DNA from: Alphaproteobacteria bacterium UBA6178
Lineage (GTDB): Bacteria; Pseudomonadota; Alphaproteobacteria; Rickettsiales; UBA3002
NCBI GenBank assembly: GCA_002422205.1
Contig: DITS01000001.1
Coordinates: forward strand, 1-64,000
DNA length: 64,000 nt
Reading direction: 5' to 3'
Part shown: one piece after another, positions 23,902 to 32,899 of the stretch
Layout: each line of letters opens with the position of its first letter
How positions within the stretch are numbered: position 1 is the first letter of the stretch
The notes under the pieces: model-generated
Told to the model about the DNA's origin: nothing
Databases searched by the model: none
The model's input: only the letters and a program-made list of their open reading frames with translations
Program-made: the position numbers and the translations under genes

Positions 23902-24773
23902 GCGGCGCGCCTTTGCTGTGCCTGTATTTGTGATTTCACATGTGCGTCAAACAGTGCCACCAGCTGGCTGGTAATCGTGCCCACCGCGCCATTGCCAATC
24001 ACCTGTTCATCCACCTGCGTCACCGGTGTAATAAAGGCCGAGCAGCTGGTGATAAATGCCTCGCGCGCATCGCGGATATCGTCGAGCGTAAAGGCCTCTT
24101 CGCTTACCTTAATCCCATTGGCGCGGGCGAGTTGCAACGTCATATGGCGGCGCACCCCACCCAGTATCGCCTGCGTCGCGGGGTGGGTGCGCAGCACGCC
24201 ATCCTTATCGACAATATAGGCATTCGACAGCGCGCCTTCGGTCACCACCCCGTCGCGCATCTGCCATGTTTCCTTTGCGCCTGCGCGATAGCTTTGCATG
24301 CGCGTGAGCATATTCGGCAGCAACGCAATCGCCTTAATATCGCAGCGCGTCCAGCGAATATCGGGCGCAGTAATCACGCGCACCCCTTCATCACGCTCGG
24401 TATCATTGCGGAATTTCGGCGGCATCAGTGCCATGGTCAGCACCGGTATCATGCTATCACTGAAAATATGGTTACGTGGTGCCACGCCACGGGTAATTTG
24501 TAAATAGACCACCCCATGATTGCGTTGGTTACGGCGCATCAGTTCGCGCATTTTCATCACCAGCGCGGCACGGCTCAGCGGCATCGGAATTTCGAGCTGT
24601 TGCAACGAACGCTCCAGCCGGTCGAGATGCAGTTCAATATCGATCAGCGCGCCATTGATGGATGCAATGGCCTCATAAATCCCGTCAGCAAACTGATAGC
24701 CGCGATCTTCCATCGCCACCATCGCCTGCGAGGCGGGGACATAACGGCCATTCACATATACAATCCGGCTCAT
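23898..24773 (-). CDS. D-amino-acid transaminase (class IV PLP aminotransferase)
   Basis: The 291-aa product starts MSRIVYVNGRYVPASQAMV and has FADGIYEAI, the PLP lysine in RCDIKAIALLPNML, and TEGALSNAYIV, as in D-alanine aminotransferases. These interconvert D-alanine and D-glutamate for peptidoglycan. It could instead be a branched-chain or aminodeoxychorismate-type member, but DIKAIALLPN favours D-AAT. It overlaps both neighbours by 4 bp and is an unusual guest in a rhamnose/O-antigen operon. Confidence 0.85.
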   Translation of the reverse strand: MSRIVYVNGRYVPASQAMVAMEDRGYQFADGIYEAIASINGALIDIELHLDRLERSLQQLEIPMPLSRAALVMKMRELMRRNQRNHGVVYLQITRGVAPRNHIFSDSMIPVLTMALMPPKFRNDTERDEGVRVITAPDIRWTRCDIKAIALLPNMLTRMQSYRAGAKETWQMRDGVVTEGALSNAYIVDKDGVLRTHPATQAILGGVRRHMTLQLARANGIKVSEEAFTLDDIRDAREAFITSCSAFITPVTQVDEQVIGNGAVGTITSQLVALFDAHVKSQIQAQQRRAA

Positions 24774-25726
24774 GCCGCCCTCTTTTTTGTTTCGTTGGCC
24801 TGCGCGATATACCAGTGGACCGTTTGTTCCAGCCCCTCATCCATTCGCTGCGGCGGACTCCAACCTAATAGTTGATGTGCCTTCGAAGTGTCAATGCGTA
24901 ACGAGCGGCAGACGCTATCATACAATCGCTCTTTGCCAACACAGACTGCAATACGGCTTAGCCAGCGAATCGGAATATAGAGCAGTTTTGTCGGTTTATG
25001 CATGTGTTTTGCAAGCTTTTTAACCAGATGCGGTGTCGAAACCGCCTCGCCATCGGCTACCAAAAACGTCTCATTCGCCGCCTGCGGATGGCTCAGGCAG
25101 CAGTCAATCAAATCGCATAAATTGGTGACGGAGACAAAATCACGCTTGTTCTTCACACGGCCAAATGGCAAATATCGGCATTTATATACATTATGCATCA
25201 GCCGGTAAAAATTGGCCTTCACCCCCGGCCCATAGACCAGCGGCGGGCGAATAATCACCACCTCCAGACCGGTGTCGGTTGCAATCTTGCGCAAGCGGTT
25301 TTCCGCCTGCCATTTCGAGCTGCTATAGGCATTAGACGGGTTCGGATCAGCCGCCTCGGTAAAGGGCTCGTCACTGTAATTGCCCAGCACGCCGATGGTG
25401 CTTAAAAACACCAGCCGTTTCACTCCGGCCTTAATAGCTTCATGCGCTAAATGCGTCGTGGCCTCAACATTGATGGTACGAAATTCACGATCAGGATCGG
25501 CGACTTTTTCATGCAACACATGCACACGCGCTGCCGTATGCACCACCGCATCCACCCCTTGTAGCGCTTCGCTCCAATCGGTGTTTCCGTCTAGCTCGCC
25601 CACGCAAAAATCGCCTGCGGTGTCAGACTGACGCACAGCGTGCACCACCTCATGCCCGTGCTGCTGCAACATGCTGCACAGATTCGAGCCGACAAAACCA
25701 TTAGCGCCTGTTACCAGAATTTTCAT
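24770..25726 (-). CDS. NAD-dependent sugar epimerase/dehydratase (WbpV-like SDR)
   Basis: Start ATG 25726 forms an ATGA overlap with the upstream glycosyltransferase, giving 318 aa (MKILVTGANGFVGSNL). It has the Rossmann GxxGxxG, HTAARVHVL, the catalytic Tyr/Lys pair in AYSSSKWQAE, and RPPLVYGPGVKANFYRLM, typical of the group acting on UDP-HexNAc in O-antigen synthesis. The precise substrate is not determinable. Its place after the rhamnosyltransferase supports a role in the same glycan. Confidence 0.83.
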   Translation of the reverse strand: MKILVTGANGFVGSNLCSMLQQHGHEVVHAVRQSDTAGDFCVGELDGNTDWSEALQGVDAVVHTAARVHVLHEKVADPDREFRTINVEATTHLAHEAIKAGVKRLVFLSTIGVLGNYSDEPFTEAADPNPSNAYSSSKWQAENRLRKIATDTGLEVVIIRPPLVYGPGVKANFYRLMHNVYKCRYLPFGRVKNKRDFVSVTNLCDLIDCCLSHPQAANETFLVADGEAVSTPHLVKKLAKHMHKPTKLLYIPIRWLSRIAVCVGKERLYDSVCRSLRIDTSKAHQLLGWSPPQRMDEGLEQTVHWYIAQANETKKRAA

Positions 25727-26514
25727 ATCCAGCGCCATCCCCAGCTATTGAAATACACCCACATAGAATGCAGCATCACACGTAGCAGCCGCCAGCTTTT
25801 ATGCGAACCGCGCGCCCAATGATGGGTAATGCTCGCATTCGGATAATACACGCAGCGCGCAATCGCCGAGGTGCGGCGCGTAATATCGCAATCTTCCAGA
25901 TACATGAAATAACGCGTATCAAATCCGCCCACACGGCGCAACACCTCGCTGCGAAACAGCATAAAACAGCCGCTGATAAAAGGCACATCAATGATTTTAT
26001 CATAGCTCACATCGCGCATTTCATAGCGCGCCATTTTACGCTGCACATAAGGGTTTTTCTGTTGCACGCGTTTAGGCAAAAAGCGCCGCGCGAATAAATC
26101 AAACACGGTCGGCAAGCGTTTGTTGAGTGGTTGCAGTGAGCCATCGGCATTTTGCACTTTGGGTGCCAGTAAACCAATATCAGGATTGGCATCCATATAA
26201 TCGGTCATGGCCTGAAGTGTGCCTTCATGAATCACCACATCGGGGTTTAAAATCAGGTGATAATCACTCGCGGGCGCTTTCGCAAAACCGATATTGTGGC
26301 CCGCGCCATAGCCTTTATTGGCACCCGCCTCTATCAGCGTTATCCCTTCAATCTGGCGCAATGCCTGCACATAATCGGCCCCAGAATCATTATCGATAAT
26401 GCTAATGGCCACCGGTAATGGGGTGGATAGAAAACTTGCCACCGCTGCTCTCACCTGCTCAATCGGTGAGCGATAGGTGACAATGCATGCGGTGATGCGA
26501 AGGGTAGCGCTCAT
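25723..26514 (-). CDS. Glycosyltransferase family 2, rhamnosyltransferase-like
   Basis: The 263-aa protein has the GT2 start ITACIVTYRSPIEQV, IIDNDSGAD, GYGAGHNIGF, the metal-binding LNPDVVI (DxD-like) and a C-terminal FMYLEDCDITRR. This resembles WbbL-type rhamnosyltransferases that transfer dTDP-L-rhamnose to a lipid-linked acceptor at the inner membrane. It follows rfbC with a 4-bp overlap, consistent with use of the dTDP-rhamnose made by the operon. Confidence 0.87.
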   Translation of the reverse strand: MSATLRITACIVTYRSPIEQVRAAVASFLSTPLPVAISIIDNDSGADYVQALRQIEGITLIEAGANKGYGAGHNIGFAKAPASDYHLILNPDVVIHEGTLQAMTDYMDANPDIGLLAPKVQNADGSLQPLNKRLPTVFDLFARRFLPKRVQQKNPYVQRKMARYEMRDVSYDKIIDVPFISGCFMLFRSEVLRRVGGFDTRYFMYLEDCDITRRTSAIARCVYYPNASITHHWARGSHKSWRLLRVMLHSMWVYFNSWGWRWI

Positions 26515-27065
26515 GACCAGTGCGGTGGATTGGCTTTGTACTGCGCGAAGCTAATCAACCCTTCATCGCGCGCCGAAATGATGGGGTTATCAATGGGCCA
26601 TGGCACATTCAACTCAGCGTCGTCATAGCGGATGCCGCCTTCACCGGCGGCGTTATACAGCCCGCTGCATTTATACAGCATATCCGCTGGCTCGTCACCC
26701 AGCACACAAAACCCATGTGCGAATCCGGCGGGAATCCAGAAAAGCAGCCCGTTACTGTCGGATAATTCAACGCCGTGATGCTGGCCGAATGTCGGGGAAT
26801 CAGGGCGGATATCGACCGCCACGTCCCATACGCGCCCGCGCGTGACACCGACCAATTTACCTTGCGGTGGCGTGTGCTGATAATGCAGCCCGCGCAAAAT
26901 GCCGGGGGCTGAGCGCGAGTGATTATCCTGCACAAAATTCTCATTGATGCCCAGTGCCGCCAGCTTGCCCGCATGGTAACGCTCAACAAAAAAGCCCCGC
27001 GCATCGCCATGCACAGCGAGCTTGATCACTTTTAGCCCATCAATCGGTGTGGGGATTAATTCCAT
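26511..27065 (-). CDS. rfbC: dTDP-4-dehydrorhamnose 3,5-epimerase
   Basis: I start at ATG 27065 (MELIPTPIDGLKVIKL), giving 184 aa; the frame is open a further 48 bp inside rfbD. The cupin core shows the catalytic His in LRGLHYQ and the blocks DNHSRSAPGI and PAGFAHGFCVL. It is the third step of dTDP-L-rhamnose synthesis. It overlaps rfbD by 10 bp. Confidence 0.95.
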   Translation of the reverse strand: MELIPTPIDGLKVIKLAVHGDARGFFVERYHAGKLAALGINENFVQDNHSRSAPGILRGLHYQHTPPQGKLVGVTRGRVWDVAVDIRPDSPTFGQHHGVELSDSNGLLFWIPAGFAHGFCVLGDEPADMLYKCSGLYNAAGEGGIRYDDAELNVPWPIDNPIISARDEGLISFAQYKANPPHWS

Positions 27066-27949
27066 CCGTTTTGCTCCTTCGCCTCCATGCAGGCACTCAA
27101 CCCTTCGCGCCAATCGGGCAATGCAATGCCAAATGTTTGTTTTAGTTTGTCGCAGGACAGGCGCGAATTCAGCGGGCGCGATGCAGGTGTAGGATATTCA
27201 ATTGTCGCTATCGGCTCCACCTGTTGGACTTTAATAGGCTGCCCGCGTTGTTGTGCCTGCTCAAAAATTGCCAGCGCGAATCCATGCCAGCTGGTTTCGC
27301 CGCCATTGCACATGTGATACACGCCAGCTGGAAAGGACTCCATCGCCATGGCCGCGTCCAGCGCCGCCACGCTCGCATCGGCTAAATGCTGCGCATAGCT
27401 TGGCGCGCCAATTTGATCGGCGACCACGCGCAATAATTCGCGCTCAGCTCCCAGCCGTAGCATGGTGTTCAAAAAATTCGTGCCCGTCGCATCATACACC
27501 CAACAAGTGCGGAATATCAGATGCGCGCACCCGCTCGCGCGCACCGCTTCTTCGCCCGCCAGCTTGCTGCGGCCATAGGCATTTTGCGGGTTGACCGGCG
27601 CGGATTCCGTACGTGGCTCATGCTCATCACCGGCATAGACATAATCGGTGGAATAATGCAGCAGCGGAATAGTGTGTTTGGCGCAATATTCCGCCATCAC
27701 GCCGACGCTGGTTGCATTAATAGTGGTGGCGAGCGCTTCTTCCTCCTCCGCTTTATCAACTGCCGTATAGGCGGCGGCATTGATAATCGCAGCGGGGGTG
27801 GGAAACATATTCAGCGTTTCACGCACCTGATGGGCTTGCGATAAATCCAGCTCCTCGCGGGATAAAAAAACCGCGTCACGATTTGCCAGCGATGCCTGTA
27901 GCGCGTTACCTATCTGGCCCGTTGCACCGGTCACTAAAATACTACCCAT
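27056..27949 (-). CDS. rfbD: dTDP-4-dehydrorhamnose reductase
   Basis: The 297-aa SDR has ILVTGATGQIGNAL, NAAAYTAVDKAEEE, and the catalytic Tyr-Lys in YGRSKLAGEEAV. It performs the last, NADPH-dependent step to dTDP-L-rhamnose. It begins 2 bp after rfbA and overlaps rfbC. Confidence 0.96.
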   Translation of the reverse strand: MGSILVTGATGQIGNALQASLANRDAVFLSREELDLSQAHQVRETLNMFPTPAAIINAAAYTAVDKAEEEEALATTINATSVGVMAEYCAKHTIPLLHYSTDYVYAGDEHEPRTESAPVNPQNAYGRSKLAGEEAVRASGCAHLIFRTCWVYDATGTNFLNTMLRLGAERELLRVVADQIGAPSYAQHLADASVAALDAAMAMESFPAGVYHMCNGGETSWHGFALAIFEQAQQRGQPIKVQQVEPIATIEYPTPASRPLNSRLSCDKLKQTFGIALPDWREGLSACMEAKEQNGWN

Positions 27950-27951
27950 CG

Positions 27952-28827
27952 CTATTGCTCCATTTCGCGCAGGACGCTGCGAAGATAGGGAGCAAATGGA
28001 TTTTTGCCAAAGCCATCGGCTAGCATTTCAAGTTGCTGCGCATTAATGAAGCCTTCACGCAGCGCGATCTCTTCGATACAGGCGATTTTCAGCCCCTGCC
28101 GCGCTTCGATCGTTTGCACAAAATGCGCGGCCTGCAACAACGAATCAAAGGTGCCGGTATCCAGCCATGCCACGCCGCGCCCCAGCCGCTCCACCTGCAA
28201 ATTGCCCTGCGCCAGATAGGCTTTATTCACATCGGTGATTTCCAGCTCGCCACGCGCGGAGGGTTTCAGATTTTTGGCAATGTCGACCACCTGATTGTCA
28301 TAAAAATACAGCCCTGTCACTGCCCAGTTGGATTTGGGCTGTGCGGGTTTTTCTTCGAGCGAAGTCGCCTTGCCCGATTTGTCAAAGGCGACCACGCCAT
28401 AGCGCTCCGGGTCATGCACATGATAGGCAAACACCGTTGCACCGTTTGTACGCGCCGCTGCGATTTTGCAGGTCTCAGGAATCTGATGGCCAAAGAAAAT
28501 ATTATCCCCCAGCACCAGCGCCACGCTATCCTTGCCGATAAAGTCGGCACCCAAAATAAATGCCTGTGCAATCCCATCGGGAGAGGGTTGCTCGCAGTAC
28601 GAAAATTTCACGCCGATGCGGCTACCGTCACCCAGCAGATTTTCAATCATCGGCAGATCACGCGGGGTGGAAATAATCAAAATATCGCGTATGCCCGCCT
28701 GCATCAGCGTGGCCACCGGATAATAAATCATCGGCTTATCATAGACCGGTAAAATCTGTTTGGTGATCGAGTTGGTCAGCGGCGCCAGCCTTGTGCCTGC
28801 GCCGCCCGCTAAAATAATACCCTTCAT
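27952..28827 (-). CDS. rfbA: Glucose-1-phosphate thymidylyltransferase
   Basis: Start ATG 28827 (MKGIILAGGAGTRLAPLT) gives 291 aa; the open frame upstream lies inside rfbB. The nucleotidyltransferase motif GGAGTRL, VYDKPMIYYP, LVLGDNIFFG and EITDVN are all present. It makes dTDP-glucose from glucose-1-phosphate and dTTP. One base separates it from the rfbB stop. Confidence 0.97.
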   Translation of the reverse strand: MKGIILAGGAGTRLAPLTNSITKQILPVYDKPMIYYPVATLMQAGIRDILIISTPRDLPMIENLLGDGSRIGVKFSYCEQPSPDGIAQAFILGADFIGKDSVALVLGDNIFFGHQIPETCKIAAARTNGATVFAYHVHDPERYGVVAFDKSGKATSLEEKPAQPKSNWAVTGLYFYDNQVVDIAKNLKPSARGELEITDVNKAYLAQGNLQVERLGRGVAWLDTGTFDSLLQAAHFVQTIEARQGLKIACIEEIALREGFINAQQLEMLADGFGKNPFAPYLRSVLREMEQ

Positions 28828-28828
28828 C

Positions 28829-29854
28829 TTATGCCGCCTTTTTCTGGCGGATGCTTTCGCACCATGCGCCGTTTTCCAAATACCATTCCACCGTGGCGCG
28901 CAGGCCCGATTCAAAATTATGCGCACGGGTAAAACCCAGTTCGCTTTGTGCTTTGCTGTCGTCAATGGCGTAGCGGCGGTCATGGCCGGCACGATCCTGC
29001 ACAAAGGTTATCTGGTCGCTGTAATGCCCGGATGCCGGTGGCACCAATGCTTGTAGCGTGTCGCAAATCGCGTTGACCACTTCGTTGTTTTTACGCTCGG
29101 CATCGCCACCAAAGCAATAGGTTTGCCCCGCCTCGCCCTGACATAAGGCCAGATACACGCCGTGGCAATGATCCTCGACATGAATCCAGTCGCGGATATT
29201 TTTGCCATCGCCATAGACCGGCAAGGGCTTGCCTTGCAGCGCGTTAGTGATCATCAGTGGAATCAGTTTTTCGGGGTGTTGGCGCGGCCCGTAATTATTG
29301 GTGCAGTTGGTGATAATGGTCGGCAATTTATAGGTTTCAAACCACGCACGCGCCAAATGATCCCCCGCCGCTTTCGATGCTGAATAAGGCGAGTTAGGTT
29401 TCATCGCCGTGGTTTCGGAGAATTTGCCCGTTTCGCCCAGCGAGCCATAGACTTCATCGGTGGAAATCTGAATGAACATAAAATCATTTTTCGCGGCACC
29501 GCTCAATCCATTCCAGTAATGGCGCGCGGCTTCGAGCATGGTGTAGCTACCCTGAATATTGGTCTGGATAAATTCCGACGGGCTATGAATCGAATTATCG
29601 ACATGGCTTTCGGCGGCAAAATGCACCACCGCATCAACGCCGTGGCGGCTGAGCAATTGCGACACCAGCGCGCCATCGCAAATATCGCCTTCCACCAGTT
29701 CGCACGCCACCCCGTCCAGATTTTCGCGGTGTCCGGCATAGGTGAGTTTATCGAGCACGATTACTTTTTGCCCGCGCGCGGCGCATTGGCGCACAAAGCA
29801 GCTGCCGATGAATCCCGCTCCTCCGGTGATAAGCAATGTCTGTGGCTGACGCAT
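28829..29854 (-). CDS. rfbB: dTDP-glucose 4,6-dehydratase
   Basis: The 341-aa SDR has LLITGGAGFIGSCFV, HFAAESHVDNSI, the catalytic STDEVYG block and YSASKAAGDHLARA, and NNYGPRQHPEKLIP. It is the first gene of the eight-gene minus-strand run down to 23239. Its AGGG ribosome-binding sequence lies in the arm of a hairpin that touches the start codon. Confidence 0.97.
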   Translation of the reverse strand: MRQPQTLLITGGAGFIGSCFVRQCAARGQKVIVLDKLTYAGHRENLDGVACELVEGDICDGALVSQLLSRHGVDAVVHFAAESHVDNSIHSPSEFIQTNIQGSYTMLEAARHYWNGLSGAAKNDFMFIQISTDEVYGSLGETGKFSETTAMKPNSPYSASKAAGDHLARAWFETYKLPTIITNCTNNYGPRQHPEKLIPLMITNALQGKPLPVYGDGKNIRDWIHVEDHCHGVYLALCQGEAGQTYCFGGDAERKNNEVVNAICDTLQALVPPASGHYSDQITFVQDRAGHDRRYAIDDSKAQSELGFTRAHNFESGLRATVEWYLENGAWCESIRQKKAA

Positions 29855-29888
29855 AAAACCCTCTGATTGAATTGATTGTCAGGGTTTT
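29855..29888 (-). promoter_or_regulatory. Hairpin enclosing the rfbB ribosome binding site
   Basis: AAAACCCT (29855-29862 on the plus strand) and AGGGTTTT (29881-29888) are perfect 8-bp arms with an 18-nt loop, ending directly before the rfbB ATG. On the transcript the AGGG nearest the start is paired. It may be a terminator for tonB, a translation brake, or both. Confidence 0.5.
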
Positions 29889-29923
29889 ACCAAGGCTGCC
29901 GCCGCATGGCAAGCAGTGCTTTG

Positions 29924-30919
29924 TTACATGCCAAAGCGTGTGGGAATCAGAAATTCAATCATATTGCCGCCCGGATAATCGGCAGGGGGCGCTGGCAGCG
30001 GGTTGGCGCGCTGAATCATTTGCAGCGCCGCCTGATCAATCAGATCATAGCCGGTGGGGGTTTCAATCGCGGAGAATTTAATATTGCCCTGACGATCCAC
30101 GCGGATACGCACCAGCACTTGCCCTTTTTGTCCCTTTTCGCGTGCGGCATCGGGATAAATTTTATGGCGGTCAATCCATAGCGATATCTGCTGGGTGTAA
30201 CGGGCCTGAATTTCCTGCGCGCGCGCTTTGCCATCGGCTGAGCCAGAGGATTGTGGCGCTTCCATTGGCACCGCCGCAATCGTATTGACGGAAGGGCGTA
30301 CATATTGCGTGGGCTGCGCTGCAATGGCAGGTAGCGCCTTCGGCGGGTCCTGCGGGCGCTCAGGCGCGGCGGGCAGCGCCACGTCCGACTGCCATGCCTT
30401 CGCGGCATCGGCAATGCTCATCGTGGCTTTGGGTTCCTCTTTCGCTTTTGGCGGAGCTACCGGGTTTTGTGCCGGGCGCTGACGATCCAGCTGCTCGCTC
30501 ACGCTCACGCGTTTTTGCGGCTGGGTTTTCTCTTCGGGCTTTTTTTCTTCCATTTTGGGTAGCATCGGCTTGGCATTGGCCAAATCGCTGATGGTAACCT
30601 GAGGCGGTGGTTCCACAGCTTTATTGCTCACGGCCTTAATATCACGCGGAGCTACCTCCACCGCTTCGAGCGGAGGGGCTTGTGTGGGTGCGCTATCAGG
30701 CACCCAATTACCGCCCCCGCCCAGCTTTAAATTTAACGTACGCACCGGCACTTCCTGCACATCATCCGTTGGCATCAGGCTATATACGAGCAATGCACCC
30801 AGATGCACAATCCCCGCCACCGCCAGCATCATGGTAAAATGCTGCGAGGTTAAATACACATTGCGGCCCCGAGCAAAGGCCGAGGGAGCAAGGGTTTGCG
30901 ATGTTGCGGTGAATGCCAT
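29924..30919 (-). CDS. tonB: TonB-type energy transducer
   Basis: The 331-aa protein has a cytoplasmic N-terminus of about 30 residues, one membrane helix (TMMLAVAGIVHLGALLVYSL), a long Pro/Ala/Lys-rich periplasmic spacer, and a C-terminal TonB fold (IYPDAAREKGQKGQVLVRI, GYDLIDQAALQMIQRANP). It passes proton-motive energy from the ExbB/ExbD complex to outer-membrane transporters. It is last in the exbB-exbD-exbD-tonB operon. No TonB-dependent receptor lies in the window. TolA is a weaker alternative. Confidence 0.88.
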   Translation of the reverse strand: MAFTATSQTLAPSAFARGRNVYLTSQHFTMMLAVAGIVHLGALLVYSLMPTDDVQEVPVRTLNLKLGGGGNWVPDSAPTQAPPLEAVEVAPRDIKAVSNKAVEPPPQVTISDLANAKPMLPKMEEKKPEEKTQPQKRVSVSEQLDRQRPAQNPVAPPKAKEEPKATMSIADAAKAWQSDVALPAAPERPQDPPKALPAIAAQPTQYVRPSVNTIAAVPMEAPQSSGSADGKARAQEIQARYTQQISLWIDRHKIYPDAAREKGQKGQVLVRIRVDRQGNIKFSAIETPTGYDLIDQAALQMIQRANPLPAPPADYPGGNMIEFLIPTRFGM

Positions 30920-30925
30920 ATTGCC

Positions 30926-31324
30926 CTACATCGTCTGTGTGACCAGCGACAAATTGCGCCCGCCTGCTTCTTTGACCACATCCATAATCGCAATCATGCG
31001 ATCCGCCGAAAGGCGCGAATCGGCCTTCACGGTAATAATACGTTCTTTATTCAGCGAAAGCTGTTCCATCAACACTGCCTTTACATCGACAAAGCGCACC
31101 AGCTCCTCATTGATGAGGATTTCATCATGCTGGCCCAAAATAATCGAGATATGCCCTTCATCGAGCACTTGGCCGCTCATTGCCTCGGGCAATTCCACCT
31201 GCACGATATCGAATTTCTCAACCGTGCCCGCCACCAGAAAAAATATCAGCAGCAAAAACACTACATTGATCAGCGGAATCAGGCTGATTTCTTTGATCGG
31301 TGTTTTGTGGCGTTCAAAATCCAT
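30926..31324 (-). CDS. exbD: ExbD/TolR-family protein, second copy
   Basis: The 132-aa product has one N-terminal helix with the conserved Asp/Asn region ISLIPLINVVFLLLIFFLVAG and a periplasmic ExbD domain. In most ExbD proteins the helix reads PLIDVVF; here the Asp is Asn (PLINVVF), which removes the proton-carrying acid. This copy may therefore be structural rather than a proton carrier. Its ATG shares a base with the preceding stop (TAATG). Confidence 0.87.
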   Translation of the reverse strand: MDFERHKTPIKEISLIPLINVVFLLLIFFLVAGTVEKFDIVQVELPEAMSGQVLDEGHISIILGQHDEILINEELVRFVDVKAVLMEQLSLNKERIITVKADSRLSADRMIAIMDVVKEAGGRNLSLVTQTM

Positions 31325-31722
31325 TAAAAATTATCCTGATCAATTTGCACGTTGCGTCCACCATTCAAATATACCAGATCCATCACCGATACCAGCTGCT
31401 GCACATTGACATCACGGCCTGAGAGCAGCAGTATTTTCTGATCGGGATTACTACCCAGCATGCTCATCAGCAGCGCATCCAGCTCTTCGAGGGTGTAGCT
31501 TTGGCTGTCATGCAATATGGTGCCGTCCTGCCGTACCAGCATTTGCATCACTTCCTTGCTATCTATCGGTGCCGCTTTGCCCGAAGGCAAGCTCAGCTCC
31601 AGCGATTCTGACATCACAAAACTGGTTGAGAGCATAAAAAACACAATCAGCAAAAACACCACGTCAATCAGTGGGGTGAGATTGACTGCGCGTGCGCGGC
31701 GTTGTTGACGCTCAAACTGCAT
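31324..31722 (-). CDS. exbD: ExbD/TolR-family protein, first copy
   Basis: The 132-aa product has the canonical helix NLTPLIDVVFLLIVFFMLSTS with the proton-relay Asp, then the periplasmic domain. It lies 3 bp after exbB. Together with the following copy this makes an ExbB-ExbD-ExbD set; the two ExbDs differ at the key acidic residue. Confidence 0.9.
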   Translation of the reverse strand: MQFERQQRRARAVNLTPLIDVVFLLIVFFMLSTSFVMSESLELSLPSGKAAPIDSKEVMQMLVRQDGTILHDSQSYTLEELDALLMSMLGSNPDQKILLLSGRDVNVQQLVSVMDLVYLNGGRNVQIDQDNF

Positions 31723-31725
31723 AGG

Positions 31726-32547
31726 CTAGAACCGGTTATAAGACGGATTCAGTAATTTCAGCGTGCTGGTGCTTTGCGGTGTTGAGCGCAAGGTGGACAC
31801 GGCCTTTTCCTGCTCGTCGATGGTTTGGCGCAATGCAGCCTCGCGGTCGAGCAATTCGCGGCGCTGGCGTTCCTGCTCGTTCAGTTTCGCTTGTTCTTCC
31901 ACGCGTTGCTGTTCCTGCTCGTTGCGCAGGAAATTATCTTCGAGTGCCAGCACCTGCACCGTCACATCTTTCATCGAGGAGCGTACTTTTTCAATAATGC
32001 CATCAATCACATAATAAGCACCAATCGCCGGAATCGCGACAGCCAAACCGCCCACCGTGGTTAGCAGCGCTTCCCAGATACCCGCTGCCAGCATCGACGG
32101 ATCGACGCGGCTGCCCGCTTCGCCCAGCTTCGAAAAGGCTTTCACCATCCCGATTACGGTGCCCAGCAAGCCCAGCAGCGGTGCGGTTGTTGCCACCATT
32201 TCCAGCCCACGCAGATGCGATTCGAGATAACGGATTTCCTGAGACCCCACACGACCAATTTCCGATTCGCGGCTGCGCATCGACATATCGCGGTTTTTAA
32301 TGCAGTCAATCGCCACGCGCATGATGCGCGCTACGGGTCCGCGCACCGGCTCTAAAATCCGGCTGGCCTCGGTCAGCTCGCCACGTTTGACGGGTGCCAT
32401 GGCACCGTCAATAAAGCGGGTGTTGTAAACGCCCGCGCTACTGAACTGGTAAATTTTGTAAAAAATAACGGCCAGCGCATAGATGGATAACCCCATCAGG
32501 ATGACCATCACCACACCGCCTTTTTCAATCAGATCAAGCCCTGACAC
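31726..32547 (-). CDS. exbB: ExbB/TolQ/MotA-family proton channel with a coiled-coil tail
   Basis: Start is GTG 32547 with AAGGA 8 bp upstream. The 273-aa protein has three membrane helices (GGVVMVILMGLSIYALAVIF; APLLGLLGTVIGMVKAF; LLTTVGGLAVAIPAIGAYYV), the channel core of ExbB/TolQ. After the third helix it carries a strongly charged tail of about 70 residues (NEQEQQRVEEQAKLNEQERQ...) predicted to form a coiled coil, longer than in typical ExbB. It is the first gene of the operon. Confidence 0.9.
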   Translation of the reverse strand: MSGLDLIEKGGVVMVILMGLSIYALAVIFYKIYQFSSAGVYNTRFIDGAMAPVKRGELTEASRILEPVRGPVARIMRVAIDCIKNRDMSMRSRESEIGRVGSQEIRYLESHLRGLEMVATTAPLLGLLGTVIGMVKAFSKLGEAGSRVDPSMLAAGIWEALLTTVGGLAVAIPAIGAYYVIDGIIEKVRSSMKDVTVQVLALEDNFLRNEQEQQRVEEQAKLNEQERQRRELLDREAALRQTIDEQEKAVSTLRSTPQSTSTLKLLNPSYNRF

Positions 32548-32670
32548 GTGATGTATTCCTTATTTTGGATGATTGCTCGCGCTCAACAAACTATGGCAAT
32601 TCATGACTGTCCGCAACGAAAAAACCGCAGCTTCGTTAATTTTTGTTAATAATCTGGGGATAACCCCTGC

Positions 32671-32844
32671 TCAGGCTAATTTACGCGCTTCATCTATCAG
32701 CATAATCGGAATGCCGTCGCGAATCGGATAAGCGAGTTTGGCTTCTTCGCTGATCAATTCTTGCGCCTGCTCGTCATAATGCAGCGTTGATTTTGTCAAC
32801 GGGCAGACAAGCAGTGTCAGCAATGCGGGGTCCAGTTTGGTCAT
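32671..32844 (-). CDS. Trm112-family small zinc-binding-like protein
   Basis: I choose ATG 32844 (AAGGG upstream), giving 57 aa: MTKLDPALLTLLVCPLTKST, then LHYDEQAQELISEEAKLAYP and IRDGIPIMLIDEAR. This is the bacterial YcaR/Trm112 type, an activating partner of methyltransferases in other systems. The usual paired cysteines are reduced to the single CP; zinc binding is doubtful. Confidence 0.88.
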   Translation of the reverse strand: MTKLDPALLTLLVCPLTKSTLHYDEQAQELISEEAKLAYPIRDGIPIMLIDEARKLA

Positions 32845-32899
32845 AAAGCCCTTATAACAGGCGCAAAAAGCAGCGTCCAGCATATCCTTTAAAAATGGC

